From Harmothoe impar (Eukaryota > Annelida > Polychaeta > Phyllodocida > Polynoidae), in assembly GCA_947462335.1 (NCBI GenBank), contig OX381709.1:65216609-65280608 (forward strand): a stretch of 64,000 nt of DNA, in the 5' to 3' direction. The translations under genes and the position numbers were made by a program. The notes under the pieces were generated by a model. The model was not told the DNA's origin. It searched no databases and worked only from the letters and a program-made list of their open reading frames with translations. How positions within the stretch are numbered: the stretch's first letter is position 1; every line of letters begins with the position of its first letter. Of the stretch, positions 44,246 through 57,836 are shown piece after piece.

Positions 44246-47200
44246 CAGTTTGAACCTAACATCCTTAACTTTTGTTGTACATGAGCGCATGTTCAGAAAC
44301 CACACACACCCAACATAGTCTCAATCACTGATCAGTATGATACGGTTTGTAGAACCAGCATTCCCACATACATGCCGAGATTCTACTTGTTTCATGGGAG
44401 TTTCAATTAAAATTCATGTGATACCAAGTTGGTATTCGTTATAATATATATTAACAAAATAAGAAGATGATGAGAATCCTTTCCTTACCTGACACAGGCC
44501 ACTCCTCAGTCCGACAGGTAGAGTATCACTCAGTTATATATTCCAAATACCACACCAAGGAACCAGTTATTATTTACCAATCTGCTTTGAATAAATGATA
44601 TCAAGCTCTCATTAGTCATATTGTTATCCACTACACACTCCGTGTCCCAGTGCATATGACTGAATGGTGGACATGGATCTGTTCAACAGGACTGGATTAG
44701 CAGCACTCTAAATCACTATATCACCCAATCAAGTGGCTGCCTATATATAGGTTGCACTATGAGTATATGGCCCAATGACAGGCAATGGTCAAGGACTGGC
44801 CCGCCTGCCTATTCAAAATCACTACCCAGGCACCAAGGTAAACAATGTGTAAAACCAAATTTAAAATGGTGTATACAAGACCCTTTACCCCGCCCGTCCA
44901 TTCAGTAAGTCAACCATGTCGTATGCCATTGTTACCAAATACAACTTACCTTGCGTCATCTGGCATGCCAAGTAACTCTATACCAAGTTACCAAGTAGCC
45001 TAACAAAATGGACACCTTTTTGGAAGATCTATTATGGACATTTTCATTTATTTCCTGATATGAACAGGCGTATGCCTCAACTATATTGTATTTATCGACA
45101 GTCAAATGTGTTGGACGCTAAGCGTAATGCAGGTAGATAGCGTGCCTTTATATCCCAGACATTATGCATCCCTTTTAAAAGAATATTTGTTGCTGCTGTT
45201 GTTGTGTACGTCATGACCATTTATTACCCTTCTACCATTCACCACTGTCACTGTACCGCCACCATTTAGGATCCCCCCACCCACGCCCACTGAGCACATC
45301 TCATGGTCAAGCACATGTTTTGTCAAGTCATCCACCTTGTGGATACTTCAGCCAAACAAACCCTGAATACTCTGACACCCCATACTTGGCAGCATCCTCC
45401 CTTTTCGACCCGCACGTCACCAGCCCCCACATGGACGTATTGTATGACGTACCAGGGGCAGTGGGAGTGCCACCAGGGGCTCTAGTGTGTCTTGCCTGGG
45501 GGTGGGCCCGGACAGGGGGCGGGGATCGGGGCTGGTCGTATACTTAGCAGCGTCGTCACTGCCTCGGGGGAGGTAAATGGGGGATGTATATGTGTGTAGG
45601 GAAGTCTAGCCACAGCTCGTTCATCAGCGGCTAAAGAGGCACCCCAGTAGTCAGCCCAAGTGGCAGGGCTTTTAACGGCAGCAGATTTCATTGCAAAGTT
45701 TGGCAGAATCAATATAGATAGGGGAGGGGCAAAGTGAGGGGAGGAACCTAACTCATAACGGTCTCAAGTAACTGGGGTAGCGTGTATTGGGGTGAAGTGG
45801 GCATGGGTAGGTGGTAACAGTACCAGCGTGGAAAACCATCAAGTGGATGTGATTATTTAGTGACAAAATGTAAACAGGTGGCAGCCACAGTGGTTTTTTC
45901 TAAAGACGTGTTTAGATACGAGACTGGGGATATTATGGTTCATGCCAAAGAAAGTTTCTATAAATGTTCATATGATATCATCATCTGAAGAACACTAGCC
46001 GTTATGGTAGAAGGCTAACTATGTGTACATGTATGCAGGCCTATCTAATTTTGCATATTTAATACCGTGTCATAAACACACAGAAGAAAGAAATAAAAGT
46101 TATAAAGGGGATCAGGGTTACATAAAGATAGTCAGCCTTGTCCTGACCTTCTTTTTATTGGCTAATGGAGCCAATGCAAGGTAAAGGGAGTCAAAGGTGG
46201 CCTGGACAACCCAGAATCAGTGTATGCCTAGCACGTGGTTCTATAAATGTACCCTGCTAGGTCTGGATGCTCACACCTCTATATCAATCTGAATTGATGA
46301 CAATGAGAATCACACTGAAAACCATAATTAATTGTAGCATCAACATTTAATGCCGGCATTTAAATTTAATAAAATAATTATAGCTGATTATCAAGTATAG
46401 CAGAATTGTGAGGTTTTAGGTATATTGCCTTCTATAGACACCCAATACGTAGTGAGACAAGAAAGATAATTCACAATAATTCCATTGTTCCTTCATATCT
46501 TTCTTAGGCATTAAATATTCGCTGGTCTTGTAGTAGCCCTTTAAAGGGGATGCATCCTCTTTATTTCCCACCACTAGATTTTTTCAGGGTTACAGCACCT
46601 TGTTTGTACATGCATTTACTATATAAAAGTGAGAAAAAAAACCAGGACCTTGCAGTTGAAATAACCAGAGCAGACCAGTGGCCCATGAGTTACTTTTGGC
46701 AAATTATTGAAATGACTATAACATACAAATGCATGATGTGCACATTTGTGTCTAAGCCTAAAATGTATACCAATCAGATAATATATATCAGGACTTTTAA
46801 TGAAACATATAGATATAAAGATATTTATGGTGAAAGGTTATTATTTTGAACCTCAAAGTTCAATAACCACTGGGAGAAAACACACTTTCTTGATATTTCA
46901 TTAAAAATAAAAAAAGATTCCACCACTAAATATTCTTTATGTTTGAGATATAGAACAACTATACACTTGTGCACAATGTAGAAAAATAAAAACCACCTGC
47001 AGCAGTATTAATTTTTCCACAAAAGTGGCGTATCTATAGTAGTAATTATTCTCAGAATAGGTAAGTTTAAGGGATTGATTTGAATAATAATTCCATCACT
47101 AGAAAATAATAACCTAACTTAACTTGAGGTTTACAATGTATACAATGCACTAGATCAACCAGATATATAATAACATGCCCCTATTTTAAACCATTATCAT

Positions 47201-47391
47201 TCTAAGTAATGCTCTGTTTGAGCCTCTGCCAGTGACTGCTACTGCCTGTCTGTCTGTGGTAGGCACAGGTACCCAGTGTGTGTGCTTCCCTCTTTGTGCC
47301 TATGTGCACATCTCTGGTGTGCGTGGTAAAATGAGAATGCGTCACCTTTAATTATTGCTCGAAATTCAACTTCGGATAAGCACCTGTCTAG
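44246..47391. other. AT-rich intergenic DNA, nothing recognised
   Basis: No exon or transposon recognised. CACCAGGGG words near 45451 and 45471 are weak CTCF-like matches. Confidence 0.35.
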
Positions 47392-47894
47392 TGTGAGGCC
47401 CCCAAGTCTCAAAATGGCCCTATCCCTCAAATATTTGTGAGATATCACTTGAGAGATTTACTTGAAGTCCCTATAATGTCAAAAGGTCCCTCCCAGTGGG
47501 CACAGAACATTGAATCAACATTGAAAACTGGTTGACAATGTTGACTCAATGTTGATGCAATGTTGATTCAACATTGAACTGATTTTTGTGCCCACTGGGC
47601 TATCCCACAAATATTTGAGACATAGGGACCACCTTCAAAAAGTCCCTATCTCACAAAAAAATGAGAGGACCTTTTGCTACTTAAGACCTCAACAAAAAGT
47701 ATACAATCATTCAAGGTTAGGCCAAAAATGTTAAAAGAATGTATACATGTTTCAGGCAACCTAGGTTCAGAAATGGGAAGACCCTAGAATATTCTGCTCA
47801 ACTTTGGGGATATATCTATCATGCCCCCCTATACCCTGAAGAAGAGACAGGGTTTTTGAGGGATAGGGCCAGTTTGAGGGATATGGACCTCACA
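47392..47894. mobile_element. Outer MITE with long inverted ends
   Basis: The left end TGTGAGGCCCCCAAGTCTCA, continuing TGGCCCTATCCCTCAAA, matches the complement of the right end TTTGAGGGATAGGGCCAGTTTG ending in GGACCTCACA. No open frame. It contains the 108-bp element below. A target duplication is not obvious. Confidence 0.7.
47492..47599. mobile_element. 108-bp MITE nested in the outer MITE
   Basis: Perfect 12-bp ends CCCAGTGGGCAC and GTGCCCACTGGG. The interior repeats CAACATTGA/TCAATGTTG in both orientations, making almost the whole element a set of short palindromes. The flanks share only CT. Start word and size suggest a very short non-autonomous DNA transposon. Superfamily not assigned. 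Confidence 0.85.
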
Positions 47895-48044
47895 GGGTGG
47901 GGCTGTGTGATGTCCTAGAGCAGCTCAGACATGGAGGGATAACGGTCATGTTGTGCTACTCATCCCCTGATCCCCATCACTAACAAGCTCTGTGTGGCCA
48001 TGTTATGGTGGTCGTGGTGTTATTAGCCATGTTTGTGTCACTGC
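47895..48044. other. Spacer, nothing recognised
   Basis: Short intergenic stretch. Confidence 0.3.
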
Positions 48045-48640
48045 CAGGCATCAGACAAGTGGTTCTCTGCCCTTAGTGCACATCCCTCAATGCCCCAGTC
48101 GCAGCTCCTGATACCTCCCGTACCTTTACACCAGGAAACTTAAGGCACCTCCACACCCATCTCCTGGCCTCATAAATAATAAAAACGATAGGAAAAGTTT
48201 CTAAATTCGCTGTGATCTCCTCACTTGAACAATATGTTGTTGATTGAGGTATGCCAGGAATTATCAAAATATTAAAGATGTAACGCATTTAAGACCAGAA
48301 ATGTAGTGTAAATCGACCTGAGAGCCCCGACATGTGGATCCGCGCCAGGCGGTGCTTCAAGGCCTGGGGTCGGTCCCGCCGCCAGTGGCAAATGACTTTT
48401 TTCCTGAGGAGTGGCGCGTTTTTATCGCGTGCACCGTGCGTCCCGCGCCCTGTCCCGCCATCAGATGCGGCCAGTGGGTACTGGAGGAAGGATAGTGGTG
48501 TCCTTAGCAGGACGCCTAAACACTGCCAGCGGCGCCCAGGGAGGCGCCCAGCCTGGAGGAGATGCCAACCCCCCTGGCCCCGATCCTCCACCCGATGACC
48601 TCGACCTGCCCAGTGCAACTGCACATCACCCCCTCCCTTC
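48045..48640. promoter_or_regulatory. CpG-rich island, candidate regulatory element
   Basis: The left part contains CCTCATAAATAATAAAAACG, a Hox/Cdx-like AT block amid conserved-looking sequence. The right part (48330-48560) is GC-rich with GGCGCCC repeats. Overlapping open frames have no recognisable product. Confidence 0.3.
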
Positions 48641-50347
48641 CCCACCACCCAGCTCCTTCAGGAGGGTCCTTTACCCCCCAATCCCAAATGCCCGACAACA
48701 CATATCAAACACTTCCACCTCTCCTTTCCACCTACCTCCCCATACACACCAAGCTTCGACACCCTGGAGCCCTGATTATAATCTATACATTTACCACTAA
48801 CTCACTCACCTCCCAGTATACAGGTCTGTATAACCCACTGGAGAATGCTCCATTAGCCAAGCAATGATTTGCACTCAGTGTATAGAGATTTTGAGTAGTG
48901 CCAGAGGGCTAGACTTGAGTGCAAGACTGGGACTCATCATATGGGGAAAATGTATGGCGGACTAAGGTGGGTGGAGCTAAAACCATAAAATTGAAAGTTG
49001 CACTATCATTCAATATCGTTTAGACAGGATAGACAGTCCACGGCAGATACCCAGAGGCAATAAGTTGGTAAAAAAAGAGGAGTTCGACATAAGACAAATG
49101 ACACCTCATAATCTAACAATGAACGGCAGGAAATATGATCACATTTTATGACTTTTCTGTTACTGATTTTGTAATTCTAGCACAATGGGGGTCCACTGTA
49201 TGCTCCTGTGGCCTATTGTTACCAGTTCAAGGATTACATTTACCCAGTACGATTTTCTCTTTGTCAGTCATCTTCAAACCTTGCCCTTTGACGCTCCTGG
49301 GTCGTTCACCCATCCAACATGACATTTACGAGTTCCTCGTGACCTTCAGATAAGGCACAGCAATGAGAAACGATCTGAAATCAAAGGGGACAGGCACATA
49401 TTCTGCTGATAGTTAGACATTAAACTAGGCAACAAGTTGAACTTGTTTCAAAGCCCATTTTCGTAATTTAACATAATTTAAAGGTTGAAATAACGTGAAT
49501 GATGACGTTTGTCTTAACTACAAAGCGTGAAATCAAACCAACCATAAGTTGTATTTTAAACATTGAAAAGAACCAATTTTAGATGTTTTTAAAACGTTAT
49601 TCAAACTTTTCTTAAAATAGATAAATATTTAGATTCAAAAACGTATATGAATTCATTGCCTTTCATATGTATTCCGTTTATGAGGATTTTATTTAGTCCT
49701 GTAGTTACATTATCTGTGCCCTGATTCTGGTAAAGCCTAAAGGGACCTTTGTGCAGGATTCATCGAATTCCTTCTTGCAACCTAAGTAGAATTTTCACTT
49801 GAAAATTTTACTTAGTTACAATATTGCTATATAGGAATACTCGATATGTTATCTTATTTGCATACATTGATTTAATTAATGAGTGTATCATTGGGTGGCA
49901 CTCAGGGAGTGCGAAATAGAAATAGATCACAATAATTGTAATGTGCTTCTTCGAGGGCAATAATAACAAGGCGATATTGCAGTTGCAGCTTAGCAGCACT
50001 TCACCTAAATATCTGTCCTGTCCTATAGTTTACTATGCTTCAACGAAAAAGGATTACTAAGAACCCTCAACTGTTTCCAGGTTACCATGGCCACTGATGC
50101 TTATATAGGGTCGATATATATAGAAACTGGAATAAATAAACAAAGTCAGGTATCTCTCCCCGCCCCCAAGTCGTATTTGATTGGGGGTATGTCATAATAT
50201 GCATAAGGTGAATACTATAGTAAACCTTAACATACACAGGAGGAACAGGACAAAGAGGGGGCCGGGCTATCACAGAGGGTGGGTATACCATCTATAGGTT
50301 TACAACTTTCAGGTAAGTGGCTCTGTCTGGGGAGTTACGGACGCCGT
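48641..50347. other. Intergenic DNA, nothing recognised
   Basis: No gene or repeat supported. Confidence 0.35.
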
Positions 50348-50360
50348 CACTAGGGGGCTC
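50348..50360 (+). promoter_or_regulatory. CTCF-like site
   Basis: CACTAGGGGGCTC, one mismatch from the 12-base core when the preceding T is included. The same GTCACTAGGGGG word is at 20141 and 29592 on the minus strand. Confidence 0.4.
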
Positions 50361-53101
50361 TGAATAATAGAGGCATTAAGTGCAATGATGGCGGCCTTAC
50401 ACGGCTCATCAAGAAGAGGAGGGGGCAGCAATAAACTGACCAGCCTCCTCTCACCTGTACAGGTGGGGCTGTAGGGTGGGGGGTGGGGTGGGGGAGTGGT
50501 CGGCCCACCCACACTTCATACCTGGCCAGGTAACCACTGAGTTGACAGGGGACATAAATCCCAGCCCTAACTACCCTGCCCTCCTCCCCTCTATGTTAAC
50601 TGCCAACCCGGACTTCACTCACCCACCGCCCCGTCTACAACAGCCACACCGCCACTGCTGACAGAAATTAAATTAGAATTCCACGGAAATCGACTTTGGG
50701 GATGATTTCAAGTGACAGCTTCTCATTTAGAGAAGTTGAAAATTCCCTTCAATTGTCGGTAGCCGATGCTACTTTGAAGTATACTATACACTGTTCAGTT
50801 TGAACCCCAGGCGCCTATATAGTTTGTGAGGTTGTAAATATATAAACGACCATAGTCGTCAAGGTGAGTGTGTTGGGAATTGAGAGGGGCCCCGTGAGAA
50901 AAGCACAAAGGGAAGTGCGGCCAGTGTGAGGTGGTAGTTTGACACATTATGACCACACACCATTATTGATATGCCACATATGGTTGAGTCCACATACCAA
51001 CGTGCCCTTGGGACTTGTCTCTGAACGCTCCCTTTGAGGTTTGTCGAGGCTACACCATTAGTGTCAAAACAGGTGGCAGGTATATCTTATACTTATACAA
51101 GGCTTTAAGACTTTTTAATTCAAAAGTCAATGGGCAAGTGAAAATATGATTGATTTAATTCAGTAGTTCTATTATCATAGAACAAGGATGCCCAGTGAAT
51201 ATAATACGGCAATAGGTCTTTCGTAAGACAGTTAGAGATACATTTACTATGTTCACTGAAATCGAATAAATACTTTTCAGTTCCCAGCCATGTCATTCCC
51301 AATCAAATAAACACTACTCAATGTTATCGTTGTAACGATCCCATATAGTTTATGTCTAGAATGGTGTACATGTTAACTAAACTGACGAAAAGCAGTATTT
51401 TAGTCCAGGATCATTGAGCCACATTGAATATCTGAAGACATTAATGTTCGTTATGATTTATGTTCTTCTTTTCAAAAATGAAAAATTGGATAATACTTAG
51501 GTACACGCCCACTTCGGCTAAGCATTGAAAAAGCTTTTCAGCACAGTGTAATTTATGTGAACCATACAATGTTCACAATGGTTTACAGTTGACACGGATA
51601 AATGTTTCACGCCAAGGTCTACAGATCATCCTTCGTGCAAATATCAATACAGTCATATGTTTCTCAGTTGGTTGACAAGGTATATGTTAAGTGGATACTA
51701 CATTTACTGATCACAAAGGCAGCTGTCACATGTATTATTTCTATCAGTATATCTCACATTGAAAAGAAAATTATGATTATATTTATTATTGAGACATGTA
51801 ACCAAGTCTCTCTGTCAAGTATTATCTACATGGACAGTTGATGACAATGTTCCTGATGATTTCCAGTGAAACTATAATAAACCATCTCGGGTAAGCCATC
51901 CACATTGAAAACGTTTAGCAACTAAATACTAACATGAGCAGGTGTCTAGAAGGCACTATGAAACTGACTTATTGTAGTTTACTGGTGTGTATTAGCATAT
52001 TTAAACAAAGATACTCTGTTATTATAACTTTAATTTATCATATTTTTTAAATCTATAATTATTACGTTACTTTCACAAAGAAGTCACATTGTTTTGGTAA
52101 TTGCAGGGTGGTGTCTGTATTGGTTTGAATACAGGGCGGTAGCAGCTGTCAACTCCTTGTCCTTCTATAGGGCTGCTAATAGAGTCTGCCATGTCACCAA
52201 ACTGTCATAGTCATTTATAACCCATTGGGGATGTAATAGAAAAATGCTCATGTAGAGTAATGTCCTGTACATAATTACCTGTTTAACGTGCTAGTGAGAT
52301 GATATAGTTAAATGCTGTTTGTCCAAGTATAACAATCGTGCACCTTTTAAACGTTTTACCTTTTCTCAAATACTAAATAAAAAGAAAACATTGTATAAAT
52401 GCATACTGTTTCTCATGTAAGGGTTATGTCCACGTGCGAGCAAAATTGCTTGCAACGCTTGCTGAAAGGAGTAATTCCAAGAGAGACATTCATACAGGAA
52501 CTATAAAGAATTGTTTTCACATCATATAAGTGATGTAGAAATATTATTGTACAAAAATGTATGTGCTTGCTAATTGTGATGAGATCTTTCCGATATCTGA
52601 CGGAATATTAGGAAAGAGGAGGCTATTTTGCAGGTCAATTGTCTCTTGCCTCGCTTAGATTTCATTTTGAAGAGCAAGTTTACATTTTTCAAGTCCTATT
52701 AGCTTTACATCTATTGCCCAACTCTCCCATCCTACACATGGGGGAATATCTCCCCCCCTCCCATTCTGGAAATTCTATTCCATTTCAGGTTGTGCATACA
52801 TATAATTTATGGTGATTTTGGGCCACATATAGAATTCATCTGGACATCCATGACTAGGATAAATATTTGGGCTGCCAAGTGAGGCCCATGTGTGTTATGT
52901 TTACACTGCAACTGCAATACTAAGTAGTCTTCAACCCATGCTCATTTCTGAAACTATTAGATACATTTACATTTTAAATTGACATAACCGTATTCAAATT
53001 AGTTTTATGGCGTTTTAGTATTTAACAGTTTAATTGTCTTCAAGTCGTGAATTTTGAGCTTCTCTTCTAGTCTAAAAATGTCCCAAAAGGGGGGGGGGCT
53101 T
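50361..53101. other. AT-rich intergenic DNA, nothing recognised
   Basis: No exon, RNA gene or transposon could be supported. Confidence 0.35.
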
Positions 53102-53954
53102 CCCAGTAAACACAACGACGTTGGTCAGACGTAAATCTACGTTGAATTTTGGTCTGATCTACGTAATTTCAGTAGGTTTATCAACGTCAAAACGTTAAGG
53201 TTTATTTACCAATCTCAAACTTGCAGGTCTGATTTAAGTAGCTCCTGAAGACGTAAATCTATGTTTAACACATAACGTGTAATTCTACATAGTGGGACTC
53301 AGACAAAGACTTGTAATATATTGCAAACAAATTTACATTTACAAACAATATTCATACAAAGTAACTACTATAATTTTCAATCTCATCTCATTCTACATAG
53401 TATATTCTTGTAGTTCAATTGAACAGCCTGACAGTAAAGATCTGTTGAATAGTTTTGGCAGCAGAGAGGCTTTGTATTTCTTCCATTACCACCAATGTGG
53501 TGTCCTCACAGTAAAATGCCTCAAAGCACCTATTCATGCACAATACTTTAATTACCTGTCCTTTATATATAAATATTCTATTGAATGCGGTTTATTTGCA
53601 TGATATTGAATTCACAATTAATGAGAATTTACTGATTGAATGTGGTAGATTTGTTAAGGAGCTGTAATATACTCTCCATAATTGATAGTGCTGTCACCTA
53701 GTGTGACACGGAAAAGTCATCTACCCAATTGAAGTTGAAAAGTTACGTCTTTTAACATAGATCTAGATAGAATTTTTACGTCTGAATGAGGTAGATCAAC
53801 GTAAATCAGACGTCTACATCTGTTGAACGTAAATAAACCTTAACGTTTTGACGTCTACAAACCTTCCAAAATTACCAATCTCAAACCTTTTGGTTGGACA
53901 TCTACCTAGAGAAACCTCTGAGCTACGTTGGAACTACGTAGGGTGTTTGCTGGG
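53102..53954. mobile_element. 853-bp inverted-repeat DNA element
   Basis: The left end CCCAGTAAACACAACGACGT and the complement of the right end (CCCAGCAAACACCCTACGT) match. Similarity continues inward for about 200 bp as GACGTAAATCTACGTT-type words and the shared stretch CGTCAAAACGTTAAGGTTTA. The interior is AT-rich without a transposase. The flanks share TT. The start word resembles that of the 108-bp element at 47.5 kb (CCCAGYRRRCAC), which may make them distant relatives. Confidence 0.78.
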
Positions 53955-54601
53955 TTATTACGTCAAATACGGTATATATGTGCTTTTTTGCAAAGGTGGG
54001 TTTTAACTGAGTTGGAAGTGGTCAAACTGGGCGAAAGGTGTCCCTGGGTGTCCCATGGGCTCAGCATGAGTTACCAGCCCAGGTGGGCTAGTCCCACACA
54101 CTGAATTTTCTTTACATTGCAAATGCTTTAGTTCATCCTCAATGGTCATTTTCATCTAGATCATGAGATGTTCTAAAGTTTTCATGTTGCATTGTCTAAA
54201 TGAGTTTGGCATTGGGTAAATAACCTGGGCTGTGGGCTCAACCCATGAATTCAAATAATTTTTCATGTATTACTTGCATTACAGTATTACAAATACTTTA
54301 ATTTATCTTTAATGGTCCCGATGTTCTAGTAAATTTAAGTTCAAATTAGCTATCTATGCTGTGTTATCTGACTGGGTTTCATCTGGGCTGTAGCTGGGTT
54401 AAGTGGCCTCAGCTATCCATAGGCTTTCCATGGATTGGTGTGGAGTGTCAGGTAGGCCCCATGTAGCCTAGCCCACCAACTCCCTTTCTGGGCTCATTCC
54501 ACCAACACAACTTACAAAGTCACTTTGGAAATGATATATCTCCAAATGAGTGGGTTTCAGCTGAGCTAGGCCCAGGCTAAGTGGGCTCAATAACTCGACT
54601 T
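53955..54601. repeat. Diverged internal duplication
   Basis: Two blocks (about 54080-54230 and 54270-54420) share AAATGCTTTAGTTCATC/AAATACTTTAATTTATC, AATGGTC and GATGTTCTA words in the same order at about 180 bp offset, with GGGCTGTRGGCTGG-type words around them. Probably an old tandem duplication or repeat fragment. Confidence 0.35.
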
Positions 54602-55355
54602 GTTTTCTGCTTATGGTGGTGGTGATGGTACAGTTGTGTGGGGGCGCTGGTTGTTGGTTGGGTAACCATACATGTTGGTGCTGTGTAAGAAATAGTACAC
54701 TGTAAAAAAATTCATGGAGAATCTCAGCTAAATTTGACAGTGCATCACTAATTTTTGGTTTTGAATCACTGTAAATCTCATCTATTTTACAGTGAAATTC
54801 CATAATCCATTGCAGTGAAACTCCGTTATTTCTTTTAGAGAGAAAGTTTTCTGGTTAGTTCTATCTTTTCCTACCAGGTGGCAGCTTAGTTCCTCAGGAG
54901 AGTTTTCTGAAGGTTGTAGGTTCTAAAGCAATATAAATATGCCAATATGCTAAAATTTTTCAATATCTTAATTCATTATTAAGTAGATATACAGATGTAA
55001 TTGGACTTTGGTGAAATATTCACGATCAATAAAAGATTCAATTGTGTGGGACACCAAGCAGTAGTTGTAATACCACAGGCACCCATCTTGTGATAATAAG
55101 AAAAACATATTTGCTCAGCACTGTAGTTAGTTAATTCTAGAGTAATGTTTGCTCATGAATTGTGATTATAAAGTGTTGTGTATGGGCTTCATAACCATTA
55201 TGAAGTCCCGGCACAAGATGTCTGATGGAACAAAAATGGATATGGTTGATAGTTATAATGAACTGCACACTGATATAAACACTGAATAAAACAGTGACAT
55301 TCTGAGCATTTTTTACAGTGTATAGAATGGTGGGGATAATGATGATGGGAGGTAT
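54602..55355. repeat. Dispersed repeat, copy A, split by a MITE
   Basis: 54602-54697 plus 55321-55355 align with 59891-60031: TTTTCTGCTTRTGGTGGTGG, TGGTGCTGTGTAAGA, TATAGAATGGTGG and following. The split is exactly where the TA-flanked element inserted. Confidence 0.8.
54698..55320. mobile_element. 623-bp MITE with TA target duplication
   Basis: Ends CACTGTAAAAAA and TTTTTTACAGTG are inverted, flanked by TA on both sides (54696-54697 and 55321-55322). The uninterrupted copy at 59.9 kb reads GGTATAGAATGG at this point and so gives the empty site. TA duplication fits Tc1/mariner-type transposition. Internal CACTGTAAATC and TTTACAGTGAAATTCC words repeat the end sequence. No transposase. Confidence 0.88.
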
Positions 55356-57823
55356 TAATTGTTCCTGAACTAATCACTAGATGCCCCATTGAGAGTACAG
55401 GGGATTTGATATGTACTGATGTCCTAAATAAATTTTCGTGTTTTTATTACAATGGGGCATGGATTCTCAATTATCTTAAAAGCATTGAGAATAACTAGTT
55501 TTCACAGTTTGTTCATGTCATGTGAAATTGTTATACCGTTTTGCATATGAATAGGTGGATCAGAAGCTCTGAAACAGACACCTTTTTCATTGACATGAGC
55601 AGAATGCACGGTCCACAGCACTGCCTCAGGTATCACTGTCAGACCTACAGGTAACCTGACTGTATCACCCATTGTAATCGGAGTTGTAGTCAGTCAAAGG
55701 ATCTATTTTGCTTCTCTTCCTTGAATAAAGGGAAGAGGTGGTATAACTATGAATGAGCAAATCAGAATGCTATAGTTGGTACCTACTTTTAACAGGTGCT
55801 ACAGGAGAATGTCATACGATGACTATGCTCATTGACAAAATTCCTGTGTTCCACCCAGCCCCTCCCCCCCCCCCTACATGTGGACCCCCAACTGAGGGAG
55901 CCCAACTGGGCCCCACATAGGTCCGTACTGGGCCAGCCCACTTCAAGTCTGGGCAGCCAATATGAACCCCCATCTGGAAGCCCTGGTCAAGACTCATCTG
56001 GCCCCCATATGGCAGTCCATTATGAGCCCAAATGACAATTATGGGTCCAAATGGTAATATTATAATATTTTATTCAGATTAATTTGGTGTAGTTATGTTT
56101 TTTTACCATGTTTACTCACAAACATAATATTGTCACGTCGTCTCGAAGGGGGTTACGATTTGTTATATCCCTATGGGCATTTTCAATCTTTACAAACAAA
56201 TGTCAACCCCAGTAAATCAAGCCACATAAAGTCCAAATACTGCTGCAAGGACATATTGATTAAACTGTTTTTCATTTCAATGGGCAAATTAATTCTAGTA
56301 ACACATTAATTTTAAAATGTTGATGAAGCATTTACATGCACGTGTTAAATCTCAAATTACCGGCGATTCTCATTATTTCAAACAGCACTATATATAAAAG
56401 TTATCAGCTATCCCTGTCACGTACACCCGAGTTTCAATCGGCTAGATGCATCGTACAGACAACAGGAAAATAATACCAATAGATAGGGATTCAATATCTG
56501 ACCATTGACACTGTTCTTTAAATTTACAAATGATTTAAAGGGGGCGAAGTCCCGACTTGGCCGCGCAGATCTACAGATGGTAAATCTGATACTGATAGCC
56601 CAGCATAGAGACAGCCATTATAACAGCTATAGTCCTGAGGGTATGGCTGATGCAAAGGAAGAAAGATGAGAATGATCTAAATTTGATATAGATTCTTTTC
56701 AAAGAGCCAGATAAGTCGTCCAGGTGTAAACAGGTTAGACACAAGAAAAATGGGGTAAAGGCACACGTCCCCCCTGCTGAGACGGTTAAAAATTAAAGCT
56801 ACTTATTTTCCATCTTGATGTAATAATAATAATAATATAGATACTGGAACTCATGCTGTGATAACGTGGGCAGCCGGAGGGTATGTGTATTATAGCTAAC
56901 TGTTGTATCTCAGTGACTGATGTAACCATCAGGAGAATTGTTTGGCAAAAAGCCCTTGTAAGGCTGGCTAAGCAGGGGTAATGTATTACCAGTCTGATTG
57001 TCTGATAAGATACGACCATCCATTCAGGCTCAGTAGGGGCAGGTAGAGTCAGATCAAAAGATGAAATTATAGGGTTTGCCTGGCGAAATCCACTCCTGTT
57101 CCCTGGCTGCCAGTCGCCAGTGCTTCAGGGGCTGTTGTTAAGGGAGGCACAGTGTCAGTGATAGGACCAATTAATTCCACGATGTATAGTTCTGTGTACT
57201 GATGAACAGATAGGTAAACGGGTGATGGTTGCAGGGAGACAGGGGCTGCAGGGAATGTCTGTGGGTGGGTTGAAGTAGAAGAGTTGAAGGGTAGTCAGAA
57301 TGGGAGCTAAACTGTATAGCGAGGGGCTGGAAGATATAGTGGTAGTGAGTAGCATGCATATACAGGGGGATATAGCCCTACAGGATACGGACACCCAACC
57401 CTTTGCCTGGGTAGGTAGCTAGGACGTCTTGACATCTATACTGCTACCTGGCTGTCAGCCCCACAATACCACCCTCTGAGAAGCAACCACGCAATTAACA
57501 GAATCCTTTAGCAATGACAACTGAACTGCACTGGTATACTTCCCTCTCCCGCCCCAAAGCCCCATGCCACATCCCATACCCCACATGGCCTTCCCCTGGT
57601 CAGGTATAGGAGATATGTCTGTCCCGCCTATAAGTCAACACACCTACCATTCACGCTCTCCCCCACCTTACCACCCTCCTCACACACATGTATACTATCT
57701 CCCATTTCCTATCGCACATACATATAACGGTGGGGATTTATCACCCGCGCCAACGGGCCTATTAAGCGGTGTAATATATACATCTGTCTAGAGTCCCCTT
57801 TTGTAAGAGACACAGGGACCCTC
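55356..57823. other. Intergenic DNA with a C-rich patch, nothing recognised
   Basis: A C-rich block with repeated GGGCCAGCCC/TGGGCCCC-type words lies at about 55850-56040. Otherwise nothing recognised. Confidence 0.35.
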
Positions 57824-57836
57824 AGCCCCCTAGTGG
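57824..57836 (-). promoter_or_regulatory. CTCF-like site, minus strand
   Basis: The minus strand reads CCACTAGGGGGCT, a full match to the CTCF core consensus. Confidence 0.45.

Noticed and set aside
47492..47599. Bacterial-type terminator or attenuator hairpin
   Set aside because: The context is eukaryotic and the inverted ends are those of a nested transposable element.
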